A stretch of DNA of 64,000 nucleotides from Cichorium intybus. Lineage: Eukaryota > Streptophyta > Magnoliopsida > Asterales > Asteraceae. Made by a program: the position numbers and the translations under genes. The stretch covers positions 57,956,354 to 58,020,353 of the forward strand of contig CM042011.1 of NCBI GenBank assembly GCA_023525715.1. The letters run 5' to 3'. Positions within the stretch are counted from its first letter, which is position 1. Every line of letters begins with the position of its first letter. Positions 54,315-64,000 of this stretch are shown piece after piece. The notes under the pieces were generated by a model. That model was not told the origin of the DNA. It did not search any database and saw only the letters and a list, made by a program, of their open reading frames with translations.

Positions 54315-55076
54315 GAGCAGCACGTCTGGCTAAAGACGTTAAACATAGCGCTTGTTGGGAGGCAACCCATCGTGTCATAGGTAGGTTTTATAATTCTTTA
54401 TGATTAATTTAGAAAATACATCAATCTTTTGCAGGTATTAGTGGTATGAAGCAAGTGTGGGGTCGTGTGAAAAGTTTTGAAATTTTCAAGACCGCGCCGC
54501 GGATTTTTGAATTGCGCGACGCGGGTTCGAAACTCAACCCGATGCGCAGGGGTTGATTTGGCGACACGCGCGTCGCGGAAACGGGAAATGCGCGCCGCGG
54601 GAAACGATCAGACGGTTTTCGCCTTTATACGGTGAGCCGCGGCTCACAATTCAAACCACACGACTCGGAGCTCTGGTGATCAAAAATTTCTTGCATTTTT
54701 TATTGCTCATTGTGTTTCTACTACCAAGGTATGCTCTTTTAACTACTTATTAGCTGTTTAAACTAGTTATTAGGTAGTTAATTTTAGGGTTTTATTCAAA
54801 AAGTTCAAAAACTTAGAATCGCTAATGCTAGCCCATCGGGTGTTTGTTTTGCCAAATGGACACCCTAGATGAGCTAGTCGACACTTAGGCTACCTTGTGG
54901 TATGATTGGAGTGTGATTTAGCAGGTTAAAATGGGGATTTGATCCCGGGTTTTCAAAACAGTCGTACGCCGCGCCGTGCCCTTGCTCTTGGGCCGCGCCG
55001 CGGTGCGATGGGGAAGAAAAGGACTGATTTTGCAAAAAAAAATTTGTTTTGTGCTATGCATTTTCTTTTGCAGATG
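54315..55076 (+). other. Spacer between gag-protease and ORF1
   Basis: Contains GTTGGGAGGCAACCCA (54355-54370), a small inverted repeat common after gag/pol in Athila-type elements, one AAGTGTGGGG motif (54453-54462) and four GCGCGCCGCGG-type blocks (54494-54530, 54570-54605, 54968-55000). TTCTTTTGCAG at 55061-55072 is a good splice acceptor directly before ORF1 ATG codons, compatible with a spliced subgenomic mRNA. Confidence 0.6.
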
Positions 55077-55588
55077 ATGTTCAGATTGGACCACGCCTTC
55101 CTTCAGTTTCCCGCAGAGCTTGACAGTTCGGTGGAGTATATCTCGCGGAGGGATGCATTGATTCGTCGCCGAGTTCTCGAGGCGACGGTTATAGACCGAG
55201 ACATCCTGAGGGATGCAGGGCTTTGGGATGCGATCGAGCCGTTTCTGCATCGCACCTGGACCCACGAGGAGGCATCATTCACGTGCCGTGGCTGGGACCG
55301 GATTATGGCCACGGACGAGGACGTGGTCTACACAGAGTTGCTACTGGAGTTTATCTCCACCATCCAGTTCGCACCGCGGGCGGGGGACCCACGCTCCAGA
55401 CTGGTGCATTTTCGTTTGGGAGGTGTGCATAGGGAGTGCAACCTCCGGGAGTTCGGGAGGCGCACAGGCATCTACACTGAGCAGGACCTCCAGCACCGTT
55501 ACTTCACCCGGTTCTTCGGGTCATGCATCCAGGGGAGCCTGAGCGCCCTCCCAACATGGAGGTTTGGACACCGTTGTCCAATGTTATG

Positions 55589-57450
55589 TGATATCGCGTA
55601 AATTATACATATTTTTCGCACGATATCAGTGTGATTTTAGTTTAGTTTTATACATGTTATGAACTAAAAGATACCTAATATGTTTAAATATTCGTTTTGA
55701 AGCTAAAAATACGCGTTTGGAGCGAAAGAACGAATTACACGAACATTTGAGCTTAAAAAGAAGCAAAGCGAAAATCTGCCAGCCGCTGGGCGCACCCCGC
55801 CCACTTCCAGGCGCACTGCGCCCAAGGATAGATCCAGATCCCGCTTTTCGTCAGACTTTTGATTAAAATAATCGAGCGTGCGTTTATCCAATGATTCAAC
55901 CGACCTGCCACGCATGTGCAAGGGCGCACCCCGCCTACTTTTTGGGCGCACCGCGCCTCAGATCCAACATTAAAGCTGCAAACCACGTGCTCCCTCGTGC
56001 GACAGTTGACCACGTGCACAGATCTACTTTTGGGCGCACTGCGCCTCACTTTGGGCGCACCCCGCCCAACTCCTGCGACCACTATAAATTCAGCCCTTCA
56101 GCTCTTCTTTTAGACAACACTTACACCACCTTGAGACCAGTTCGTATCTCTGCACCTCCACACCACCAAACTCGGCCAGGAAGCTTGTAGAATCGAAGGG
56201 GAAACTATGGAATCGAGAGCTTGAAGAATGTTCGGCCGGGACTTCATTCGGTTTGCTTTATATATATTTAGCATTCTATTATGATTTCCTAAGCCGTGTT
56301 CTTCAGATTATGTTATCTGTATTATTTATTACTTAGATTTGATTACTGTTTAGTTATGATTTGATTGTTATTTATCGGATATTGAACGTTTTATATTTTA
56401 TCTAGCATAATTCATTTGACGCCAATTTGATTATCATGACCATTGAGATCAAAATCTCGAATGAACCTTGTATGATACGAACCAATACATGATTATTTGG
56501 AATACATAATCGCATGACCATTGCCATTAATGACCTTATAATCATAGGATTAGGTAGTTGGACCAAAACATCTAATCATTTTAGAAATCGGTATTTAACG
56601 TTCAATATCCATTGCACTAATAGCATATCAAACATAACTAGATGGTTTATTCAAATCTAAGTATTAATGTTTACTTTTATATTTTGTAATTTATATTTCC
56701 CGTAACTTTTGCCTAGGTGATGTTGATTCATTAATATAATATGTGTTGATCTAGTTCTTGATTCGAGTTTAATATCGGTTAGGATATATAACTTGCATGC
56801 TATACATATTAAATGTGGTTACGGTTTGTATTCTTGATTGCCATCTTCATATGATTAAGTTTAAATGGCCATTGGGCTATGTTTGCATGCTAGATTGTAT
56901 TAATAATTGATGATTATAAGTTAATTAGTTACATGACCATTGTGCTATTTTAACTTATTAGTCATAGAATTGGTGACTTGACCATACGATCCAATAACTT
57001 AATGCAACCTATTTAAACTCATTGCACTTAATCAAAACTAGTCAACATAGTTTTATATGAATCAACAGATCCTAGACGAAAGTTTCCCTTGTTATTTTTG
57101 TTATGATCATTTATTATTTCGTCATTTATTTTATAATCAAAGTTTTACGAGTTTTCATTAAAACTCGCCCCTTAGTATTTTCTTGAATAATTATTAATTG
57201 ATAATTGATTTTCTTAACTTAAAGATAGCCGTTTTCCCTTGGGTCGACAACCCGGATTTACCATTACTATACTACAATCGACTAGGTACACTTGCCTAAT
57301 TGTGTTGTTCTATTCATACATGGTATTTCCCTGTTCATAAATGTAAAACTAATGTGAAATCATTTTCGAAAATCTTATAAACGCTAATAACACATCAAGT
57401 TTCTTGGTGCCGTTTTTAGATGTTTTATATGTATGTCAGAATGCACAACA
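55589..57450 (+). repeat. Nested element 5' LTR (1862 bp)
   Basis: Carries GGGCGCACCCCGCC / GGCGCACTGCGCCC blocks (55786-56072) just before a TATA box (TATAAAT, 56083-56089). Lacks the 192 bp found at 60651-60842 in the 3' copy. Confidence 0.96.
56083..56089 (+). promoter_or_regulatory. TATA box of the nested LTR
   Basis: TATAAAT within GACCACTATAAATTCAGCCC, about 15 bp past the last GC-rich block; repeated at about 59852 in the 3' LTR. Confidence 0.7.
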
Positions 57451-59357
57451 AGTTTTTGGCGTCGTTGCCGGGGAATTCGGATTTATTTTTATTTTATAGA
57501 AAATTAAATTATTAGTTAATATTTGTGTGATTTTAAATTTGTTTTTGTGTTATGTATTTTTATTGTTTTGATTGACATATCACTAATCATAAAAATAGAT
57601 ATTTGCACACCTTTAAGCATATTTTAAGTGTGGGGTGAATATTTTGGGAAAAATGAAGTAAAAAAAAAAAAAACTTTGAAGTCTTTTCTGCTCACGCAAT
57701 GCGACGTGTATGCCATCCGGACGCAACACGTCGACAATCTGGATCGCGTTGAGAAAGAGACAACTTCGAAAATTACGTGACACAGAAACGTGCATGACGC
57801 GTAAACACCCGAGGCAGATACTGGTTGTACATAATGATAAATGGCTAAAAATCAGTCACTACTGAGAAGAGGGACGCTTCTTTACAGTAGGGGCAGCGAT
57901 ACTGACGACGGTCAAAAGTCGCACAGCCACACTACACCCGCAAACCGGTAGCCACAGATTTGAAACTTCAGGGACCACAAAATGAGTGATATTTTTCTTT
58001 CGTTGTTATTACTTTTATTTTTTTGATTTAATTTTTGTGTGTTTATTTGTGTGTAAATAATTTTTGTCCGAGTGATGCATATGCAGATTTGCTAAGATTC
58101 AATGCTGGCAGCATGTTCAATGAATTCTTTTATTTGGAAAGAGCCTCATATATGACGTCGACCGATACTCAAGGGGAGTCTGTTCCATTTTATTCCCTTT
58201 ACTGTTTTGAATTATATATACAATAGAATTATTGTATAATATAAGTGTAGGGTTAGGGCGTCATACTGCAATGATTAACTGAGCCAATTAAAATTTTTGT
58301 TATCTTAAACATCTTTTCCAAAATTGAACGCTAAAAAGGTAACTGTTAAGAAAAATGTTTTGTAAATAAATTTGTAGGTTAAATTTAATTTTATGTATGT
58401 ATTTTTGTTTTTCATTGTTTTATCTAAAGTCTAGTTTTATAGATGACAAGTTTTTAGCATGGTAGTTACAAAATGTTTTGCATAAATAATGAAATAGACC
58501 CGTTGAAAATTTATCAGTTGTTAAAAATTGAGTTTTTGCCAAAACAGATTGAGTCAGTTTCCCTACTTGCAAAAATGCGCGAATTATATGCTGTTACTAA
58601 ATTGAGGAAAATAAGCCTCGATAAATGAACTTAAAATGAGAAAAATTCTCAAGAAATCTGATGTGTTAAAAAGCAGAAGTCAAGTAATGTTATACCATAA
58701 GATTGAGACTCAGGAAGGAAAATTCAATCAGTGGCCTTTGACATTCGAGCAAGTAGACATAAAATGGGGCCTACGGGCATTTCTACTCCTTATTACCTAA
58801 AACCAACTGGTTTGGGATAATATTGTCGAAAGCTCGCTACACGGGTGTCATCGAAAGTCATGGAATTTTCTTAGTGGCCTTTGGAATTTGAATTAGTAGA
58901 CTCTGTACGGTCTTGAGTCGAAAATTTGTAATCAAGAGTTCCATAGAAAGTCACGAGTTTCAAAGGTACGGAAAAAAAAGAAGAAATAATAACTTAACTT
59001 GATAAATTTAGTCCAGCATGATTTTTATTCTAAAAATGGGAAATTTGACAAAAAGTCTTGAGGTAGAAGAATCTTTAATGGGTGTATTCGATGTTATGTA
59101 AAAATGAGTTTTTATCAATCTAAAAGACTTGTCGTTTATAGAAAGAGAGTTTATTTAAGATTTTGAAAAGATAAATATATGTACATAGGACTAGGTATAA
59201 TCTACTATGTTTATTCTTAATTCTTTATTCTTAACATCGGTAATAAACGCTAGATCTGCGGTAGCGTATGAAAAGTTGTTTGAGCATCAAAACGTTTTGG
59301 CTTGGTTATAAATTGTAGTTTGCTTGAGGACAAGCAAAGTTCAAGTGTGGGGTATTT
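57451..59357 (+). other. Internal region of the nested element, non-coding
   Basis: Begins with TGGCGTCGTTGCCGGGGA (57457-57474, tRNA-Asp primer site). Only tiny frames follow. AAGTGTGGGG appears at 57626 and again just before the 3' LTR (59343-59352). A 240-bp stretch at 58720-58965 resembles 62735-62975 of the host element. Confidence 0.9.
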
Positions 59358-61411
59358 TGATATCGCGTAAATTATACATATTTTTCGCACGATATCAGTG
59401 TGATTTTAGTTTAGTTTTATACATGTTATGAACTAAAAGATACCTAATATGTTTAAATATTCGTTTTGAAGCTAAAAATACGCGTTTGGAGCGAAAGAAC
59501 GAATTACACGAACATTTGAGCTTAAAAAGAAGCAAAGCGAAAATCTGCCAGCCGCTGGGCGCACCCCGCCCACTTCCAGGCGCACTGCGCCCAAGGATAG
59601 ATCCAGATACCGCTTTTCGTCAGACTTTTGATTAAAATAATCGAGCGTGCGTTTATCCAATGATTCAACCGACCTGCCACGCATGTGCAAGGGCGCACCC
59701 CGCCTACTTTTTGGGCGCACCGCGCCTCAGATCCAACATTAAAGCTGCAAACCACGTGCTCCCTCGTGCGACAGTTGACCACGTGCACAGATCTACTTTT
59801 GGGCGCACTGCGCCTCACTTTGGGCGCACCCCGCCCAACTCCTGCGACCACTATAAATTCAGCCCTTCAGCTCTTCTTTTAGACAACACTTACACCACCT
59901 TGAGACCAGTTCGTATCTCTGCACCTCCACACCACCAAACTCGGCCAGGAAGCTTGTAGAATCGAAGGGGAAACTATGGAATCGAGAGCTTGAAGAATGT
60001 TCGGCCGGGACTTCATTCGGTTTGCTTTATATATATTTAGCATTCTATTATGATTTCCTAAGCCGTGTTCTTCAGATTATGTTATCTGTATTATTTATTA
60101 CTTAGATTTGATTACTGTTTAGTTATGATTTGATTGTTATTTATCGGATATTGAACGTTTTATATTTTATCTAGCATAATTCATTTGACGCCAATTTGAT
60201 TATCATGACCATTGAGATCAAAATCTCGAATGAACCTTGTATGATACGAACCAATACATGATTATTTGGAATACATAATCGCATGACCATTGCCATTAAT
60301 GACCTTATAATCATAGGATTAGGTAGTTGGACCAAAACATCTAATCATTTTAGAAATCGGTATTTAACGTTCAATATCCATTGCACTAATAGCATATCAA
60401 ACATAACTAGATGGTTTATTCAAATCTAAGTATTAATGTTTACTTTTATATTTTGTAATTTATATTTCCCGTAACTTTTGCCTAGGTGATGTTGATTCAT
60501 TAATATAATATGTGTTGATCTAGTTCTTGATTCGAGTTTAATATCGGTTAGGATATATAACTTGCATGCTATACATATTAAATGTGGTTACGGTTTGTAT
60601 TCTTGATTGCCATCTTCATATGATTAAGTTTAAATGGCCATTTAAACGTATTGATCACATGAACCATCATGATGTATAATTGACAACTATATATCATCGG
60701 ACTAGTTATTGACCATTTAACTAGGAAGGTTATCTAAGTTATAAACTCGATTAGTGAAATAAAACTTATATCACATTTAGTTGCAACTCATGACCATTGA
60801 TTGTATGAACATATCACTTTGACCATTAGGATATGGGCTATGTTTGCATGCTAGATTGTATTAATAATTGATGATTATAAGTTAATTAGTTACATGACCA
60901 TTGTGCTATTTTAACTTATTAGTCATAGAATTGGTGACTTGACCATACGATCCAATAACTTAATGCAACCTATTTAAACTCATTGCACTTAATCAAAACT
61001 AGTCAACATAGTTTTATATGAATCAACAGATCCTAGACGAAAGTTTCCCTTGTTATTTTTGTTATGATCATTTATTATTTCGTCATTTATTTTATAATCA
61101 AAGTTTTACGAGTTTTCATTAAAACTCGCCCCTTAGTATTTTCTTGAATAATTATTAATTGATAATTGATTTTCTTAACTTAAAGATAGCCGTTTTCCCT
61201 TGGGTCGACAACCCGGATTTACCATTACTATACTACAATCGACTAGGTACACTTGCCTAATTGTGTTGTTCTATTCATACATGGTATTTCCCTGTTCATA
61301 AATGTAAAACTAATGTGAAATCATTTTCGAAAATCTTATAAACGCTAATAACACATCAAGTTTCTTGGTGCCGTTTTTAGATGTTTTATATGTATGTCAG
61401 AATGCACAACA
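59358..61411 (+). repeat. Nested element 3' LTR (2054 bp)
   Basis: Full-length form of the LTR, including the segment 60651-60842 missing from the 5' copy. Confidence 0.96.
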
Positions 61412-62118
61412 TTATGTACGAGGCAGGGACCTCGAGGGAGAGCCACCTACGTGATCCACTTCACCGCCTCATGCACCGGATCGTCTCCACTTCCATCATG
61501 CATCGGGAGGGGGGCGAGAAGGTGTCGGGCGATGACATGACATTTTTGTGGGTTCTCCTCGACCCGTCCCGATTCCTCCATCTCCCCTACGCCCTCGCGA
61601 TTGCTCTCTCCACCCACGCGACCGGCGCCTCCTCCAGCAGTCCACTAGCCAGGGGGTACTTCATCACCCGCCTGGCCCGCTCTTATGGCATTCTTACTGC
61701 CCCCGTGGCAGCTTCCTTGACAGCTCTACCTCCATCGCGCACTACAGCACGCACGTTGGAGAGGATGCTGCTCATTCAGCAGCAGCGACCAGAGCAGTAC
61801 ATCCGGGCACCGGCCGAGCTTCCTCAGGCACCTCAGCCTGCATTCGCCCAGCCCGGCAGGAGACGCCGGAGACCAGAGCCGCTAGCACCAGAGCCTGCAC
61901 AGCCGCAGCCACAGCAGGATGACCTACCAGCCCTCCGCCGGCTGGAGGCCAGAGTCATGCGGATCGAGGACCAGCTCTCGAGGACACAGGATCAGCTCGA
62001 GTGGATCGGGGAGGTTCTTCTTCAGATTGCATCTGTGCAGGGTCAGCGCCCCCGACCATTCCCAGCCCGGTCCCACGATCACGAGGCTGGACCCTCCAGG
62101 CCGCCTGGTAGCGATTGA

Positions 62119-63133
62119 TGTACTTTTAATTTCTTTTCTTTTCTTTTTATATTTTTGGAATATATGTATAAACTTATGACACATCTATCTGTATATATTA
62201 TTTTCTGTCATGTATGTTTTAAATTGTTTGTTAAGTGATGCATGATATACCAAAAATTGAGAAGGAGTTGTCTCAGACAAGTGTGGGGTCACCGTGCCCC
62301 TTCCACTTGTCTTGACCACCGGCGTGTCTTACTGTAGCGCTACAACTCCAGCATATGAATCAGGAATCCGATTGTACGCATTATACCTGTGATATTGAGC
62401 ACCAAGCAGTCTACCGTCTAAAAAAGGGTAACTCTTTCTCCCTTATTTTGAATTAATTTTTGTACAACGGGGACGTTGTACGGTTTTAAGTGTGGGGTGT
62501 GGACGTTCGAAAGAGAATTTTTGAAATCTTTTGCAGAAATGATCAATTTTTCAATTTTTAGCAACTTTTTCAAAATTTTTAATGAATTGCAATTTTGAAA
62601 TGAATGGTTTGTGATTGTGATAGCACTAGTATTTTTCAAGAAATACTATTTAATTGTGATCATGCTATTAGTTAGTCAAATAAGTTGAGTTTTACGAGTT
62701 TAGAAGATTGAGCTGTTTTAGGATTGGAATTTAGGAAGGAAAAGTCAATCTGTGGCCTTTGTTGTTCGAGCCGGTAGGTCTAAAATGGGTGGCCTTACGC
62801 ACCTTACCACCTAAGATCGTCTGGTCTGGGATGGTATTTCTGAAAGCTCGCTACACGGACAACATCGAAAGTCATGGACAATTCCTTAATGGCCTTTAGA
62901 ATCTGAACGAGTAAGTACACTGCATTGTGGACAGAAAGTTTGTAATCAAGGGTTCTTTAGAAAGCCATGAATTCCAAAGAACAACTCAATTATGTTTTCA
63001 CGAACTATTCCACTCTAACTCGGGGGACAATAAACTTTGAAACTAAACACAGTCAAAAATTGTTCGATTCTCTATTATAATTTGTTAAAAACTCTCTTGC
63101 TTGGGGACAAGCAAGGCACAAGTGTGGGGTGTT
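62119..63133 (+). other. 3' non-coding region of the Athila-like element
   Basis: Contains three AAGTGTGGGG motifs (62279, 62488 and 63120, the last being the functional polypurine site before the LTR), GGGGACAAGCAA at 63102, and the block 62735-62975 shared with the nested element. No gene seen. Confidence 0.8.
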
Positions 63134-64000
63134 TGACAACGCCCAGTGATATCAAGTATTTTAGGCGTTGTTGAGCCCTGTTCTTGGTAAAATTATATCA
63201 AATATGCATGGGTATTCTCACTTTTCGTGTCAGGACTTGTCTGGAGAAAAAGAGTAAAAACAGGGACTAAAGATGTACAAAAGGAAAAAAGTATGGAAAG
63301 AATGCAAAATCAAGAGAAACACGTACGCGCGCCGCGGAATTCTCTTCTGCGCGACGCGGGAGTAAGGCGGTGGAATACATTTTGAATGACGAAAAAACGG
63401 GGAACGGATAAGTACGCGCGCCGCGGATTTCCATTCTGCGCGGCGCGGTCACGGGAAATTTGCAACTATAAATAGAGGCATTTCTAGCCGAAAACCCTAG
63501 CAAAGACCGGGTGTAAACATCGACCTAGAAGCTCTTTGACTCGAGGATTCATTTCAGCAAACTCATAATTGGTATTTCATGTTTTTGGATTTAATTTCCT
63601 TTTTAGTAGCAAGTAGTTTTGTGGTTAAAGTCCTTGGGAGTGACAACCACTGACTTTGAGCCTTTAGGTTTCTGATTTTGAAGCATTGTGTTACTGATTC
63701 TGTAATTGGATTTTGGTTTTGGTGAATGCAATCATTTGGTTACGTTTAATATTGGTTTTTCGGTATTTCGGATGTTAGTTTGTGTTTTGATTGTTGGATT
63801 ATGTTTGGATTGTGTTTTGGACTTGGTTGGGGCTGTTTTCCTTTGCTGAAAACAGTAGCTAATTAGGTTAGGGTTAAGCATTAAACCTTGGCTAGTAACT
63901 GTTCTATTGGACTTTAACTAGCGGTAGTTTATGCTGCTTGGTTTTGCTAGTTTGAATGCCTTCAATTGCTTCTGATTCAGAGATGTACTTCTGAGTTCAG
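63134..64000 (+). repeat. Athila-like element 3' LTR, cut by the window end
   Basis: 867 bp identical to 49986 onward apart from about three substitutions. About 230 bp should follow outside the window. Confidence 0.95.

Larger units (their letters stand above)
55589..61411 (+). mobile_element. Non-autonomous LTR retrotransposon (Athila-related), TSD TTATG
   Basis: 5' LTR 55589-57450, 3' LTR 59358-61411, TGATATCGCG...GCACAACA. TTATG is duplicated at 55584-55588 and 61412-61416. The internal part (57451-59357, 1.9 kb) has a tRNA-Asp type primer site and a polypurine motif but no gag or pol. LTRs differ by about one base (C at 55848, A in the other copy) plus a 192-bp segment present only in the 3' LTR. 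It must have moved in trans and very recently. Confidence 0.96.
55073..62118 (+). pseudogene. ATHILA ORF1-like gene, split by a nested element
   Basis: The N-terminal part (55076-55588: FRLDHAFLQFPAELDSSVEY, FTCRGWDRIM, LVHFRLGGVHREC, LREFGRRTGIYTEQDLQHRY) and C-terminal part (61412-62118: MYEAGTSRESHLRDPLHRLM, GGEKVSGDDMTFLWVLLD, then a Pro/Gln-rich tail with a coiled-coil-like RRLEARVMRIEDQLSRTQDQ) together resemble the ATHILA ORF-1 family of retrotransposon proteins of unknown function. The nested element 55589-61411 separates them, and one copy of the duplicated TTATG lies at each side. Independently, the frame changes near 55510-55530, so the gene was already or is also frameshifted. It stands where pol or an env-like gene would be expected. 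Confidence 0.8.
49986..64000 (+). mobile_element. Athila-like Ty3/gypsy element lacking pol, continuing past the window
   Basis: 5' LTR 49986-51085, tRNA-Asp type primer site, gag-protease (51206-54314), spacer, ATHILA ORF1-like gene (from about 55077, interrupted), 3' non-coding region, polypurine motif and 3' LTR from 63134 to the window end. No reverse transcriptase, RNase H or integrase can be read anywhere between gag-protease and ORF1, so it is a large non-autonomous derivative. The parts of the LTRs that can be compared (867 bp) differ at about three bases, which makes it younger than the gypsy element. The right target duplication (expected CCAGG) lies outside. Confidence 0.88.

Noticed and set aside
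55703..56190. Frames of 82-109 codons in the nested LTR, repeated at 59472-59959
   Set aside because: They lie in LTR promoter DNA, overlap on both strands and are duplicated only because the LTR is.

Overview
This is a repeat-dominated stretch of a nuclear plant genome. Intron-containing plant genes, CACTA, hAT, MULE-like, LINE, Ty1/copia and Ty3/gypsy elements, a plant-type (CCCTAAA)n array and many long (TA)n arrays all point to a eudicot. The style of the repeats suggests Asteraceae, but that is an impression and has not been tested. There is no rRNA, tRNA, CRISPR or prokaryotic operon structure.

Layout. 1-6.1 kb: a FAR1/FHY3-related MULE-transposase-derived pseudogene on +, facing a broken second gene on -. 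Their introns and spacers are studded with about 25 copies of a palindrome, CATTCTCWGAGAATG. 6.1-7.8 kb: a TA-array-bounded inverted-repeat element and a 367-bp hAT MITE with a perfect 8-bp target-site duplication (TSD). 10-12.2 kb: two decayed intron-bearing gene fragments on the minus strand, coatomer zeta and OST48, beside a 2.6-kb solo LTR with TSD CTTTA (12495-15098). 17.4-19.8 kb: decayed copia pieces on opposite strands. 20.5-21.4 kb: an 895-bp hAT element with TSD TAGATGAT.

21.6-22.6 kb holds the only gene that looks intact: a three-exon vegetative-storage-protein/class B acid-phosphatase-like gene. A truncated pseudogene copy lies at 32.4-33.2 kb. Between them are a 2.4-kb non-autonomous CACTA element with TSD ATA that carries a telomere-repeat array and a 118-bp hairpin, a LINE fragment, a third hAT element, and two copies of a fold-back MITE.

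34.5-64 kb is a nest of LTR retrotransposons. A copia element on the minus strand was entered by a Ty3/gypsy chromovirus (40843-49587, TSD AAAAC) in its leader, and by an Athila-like element (49986 to beyond the window) in its 5' LTR region. That Athila-like element has gag-protease and an ATHILA ORF1-like gene but no visible reverse transcriptase or integrase. Its ORF1 is split by a non-autonomous LTR element (55589-61411, TSD TTATG) whose LTRs differ by about one base plus one 192-bp indel. All coding LTR elements carry stops or frameshifts, so recent movement of the innermost one implies help in trans.

Positions were read by eye. Exon edges follow GT/AG sites and protein-family resemblance; no search or alignment program was run.
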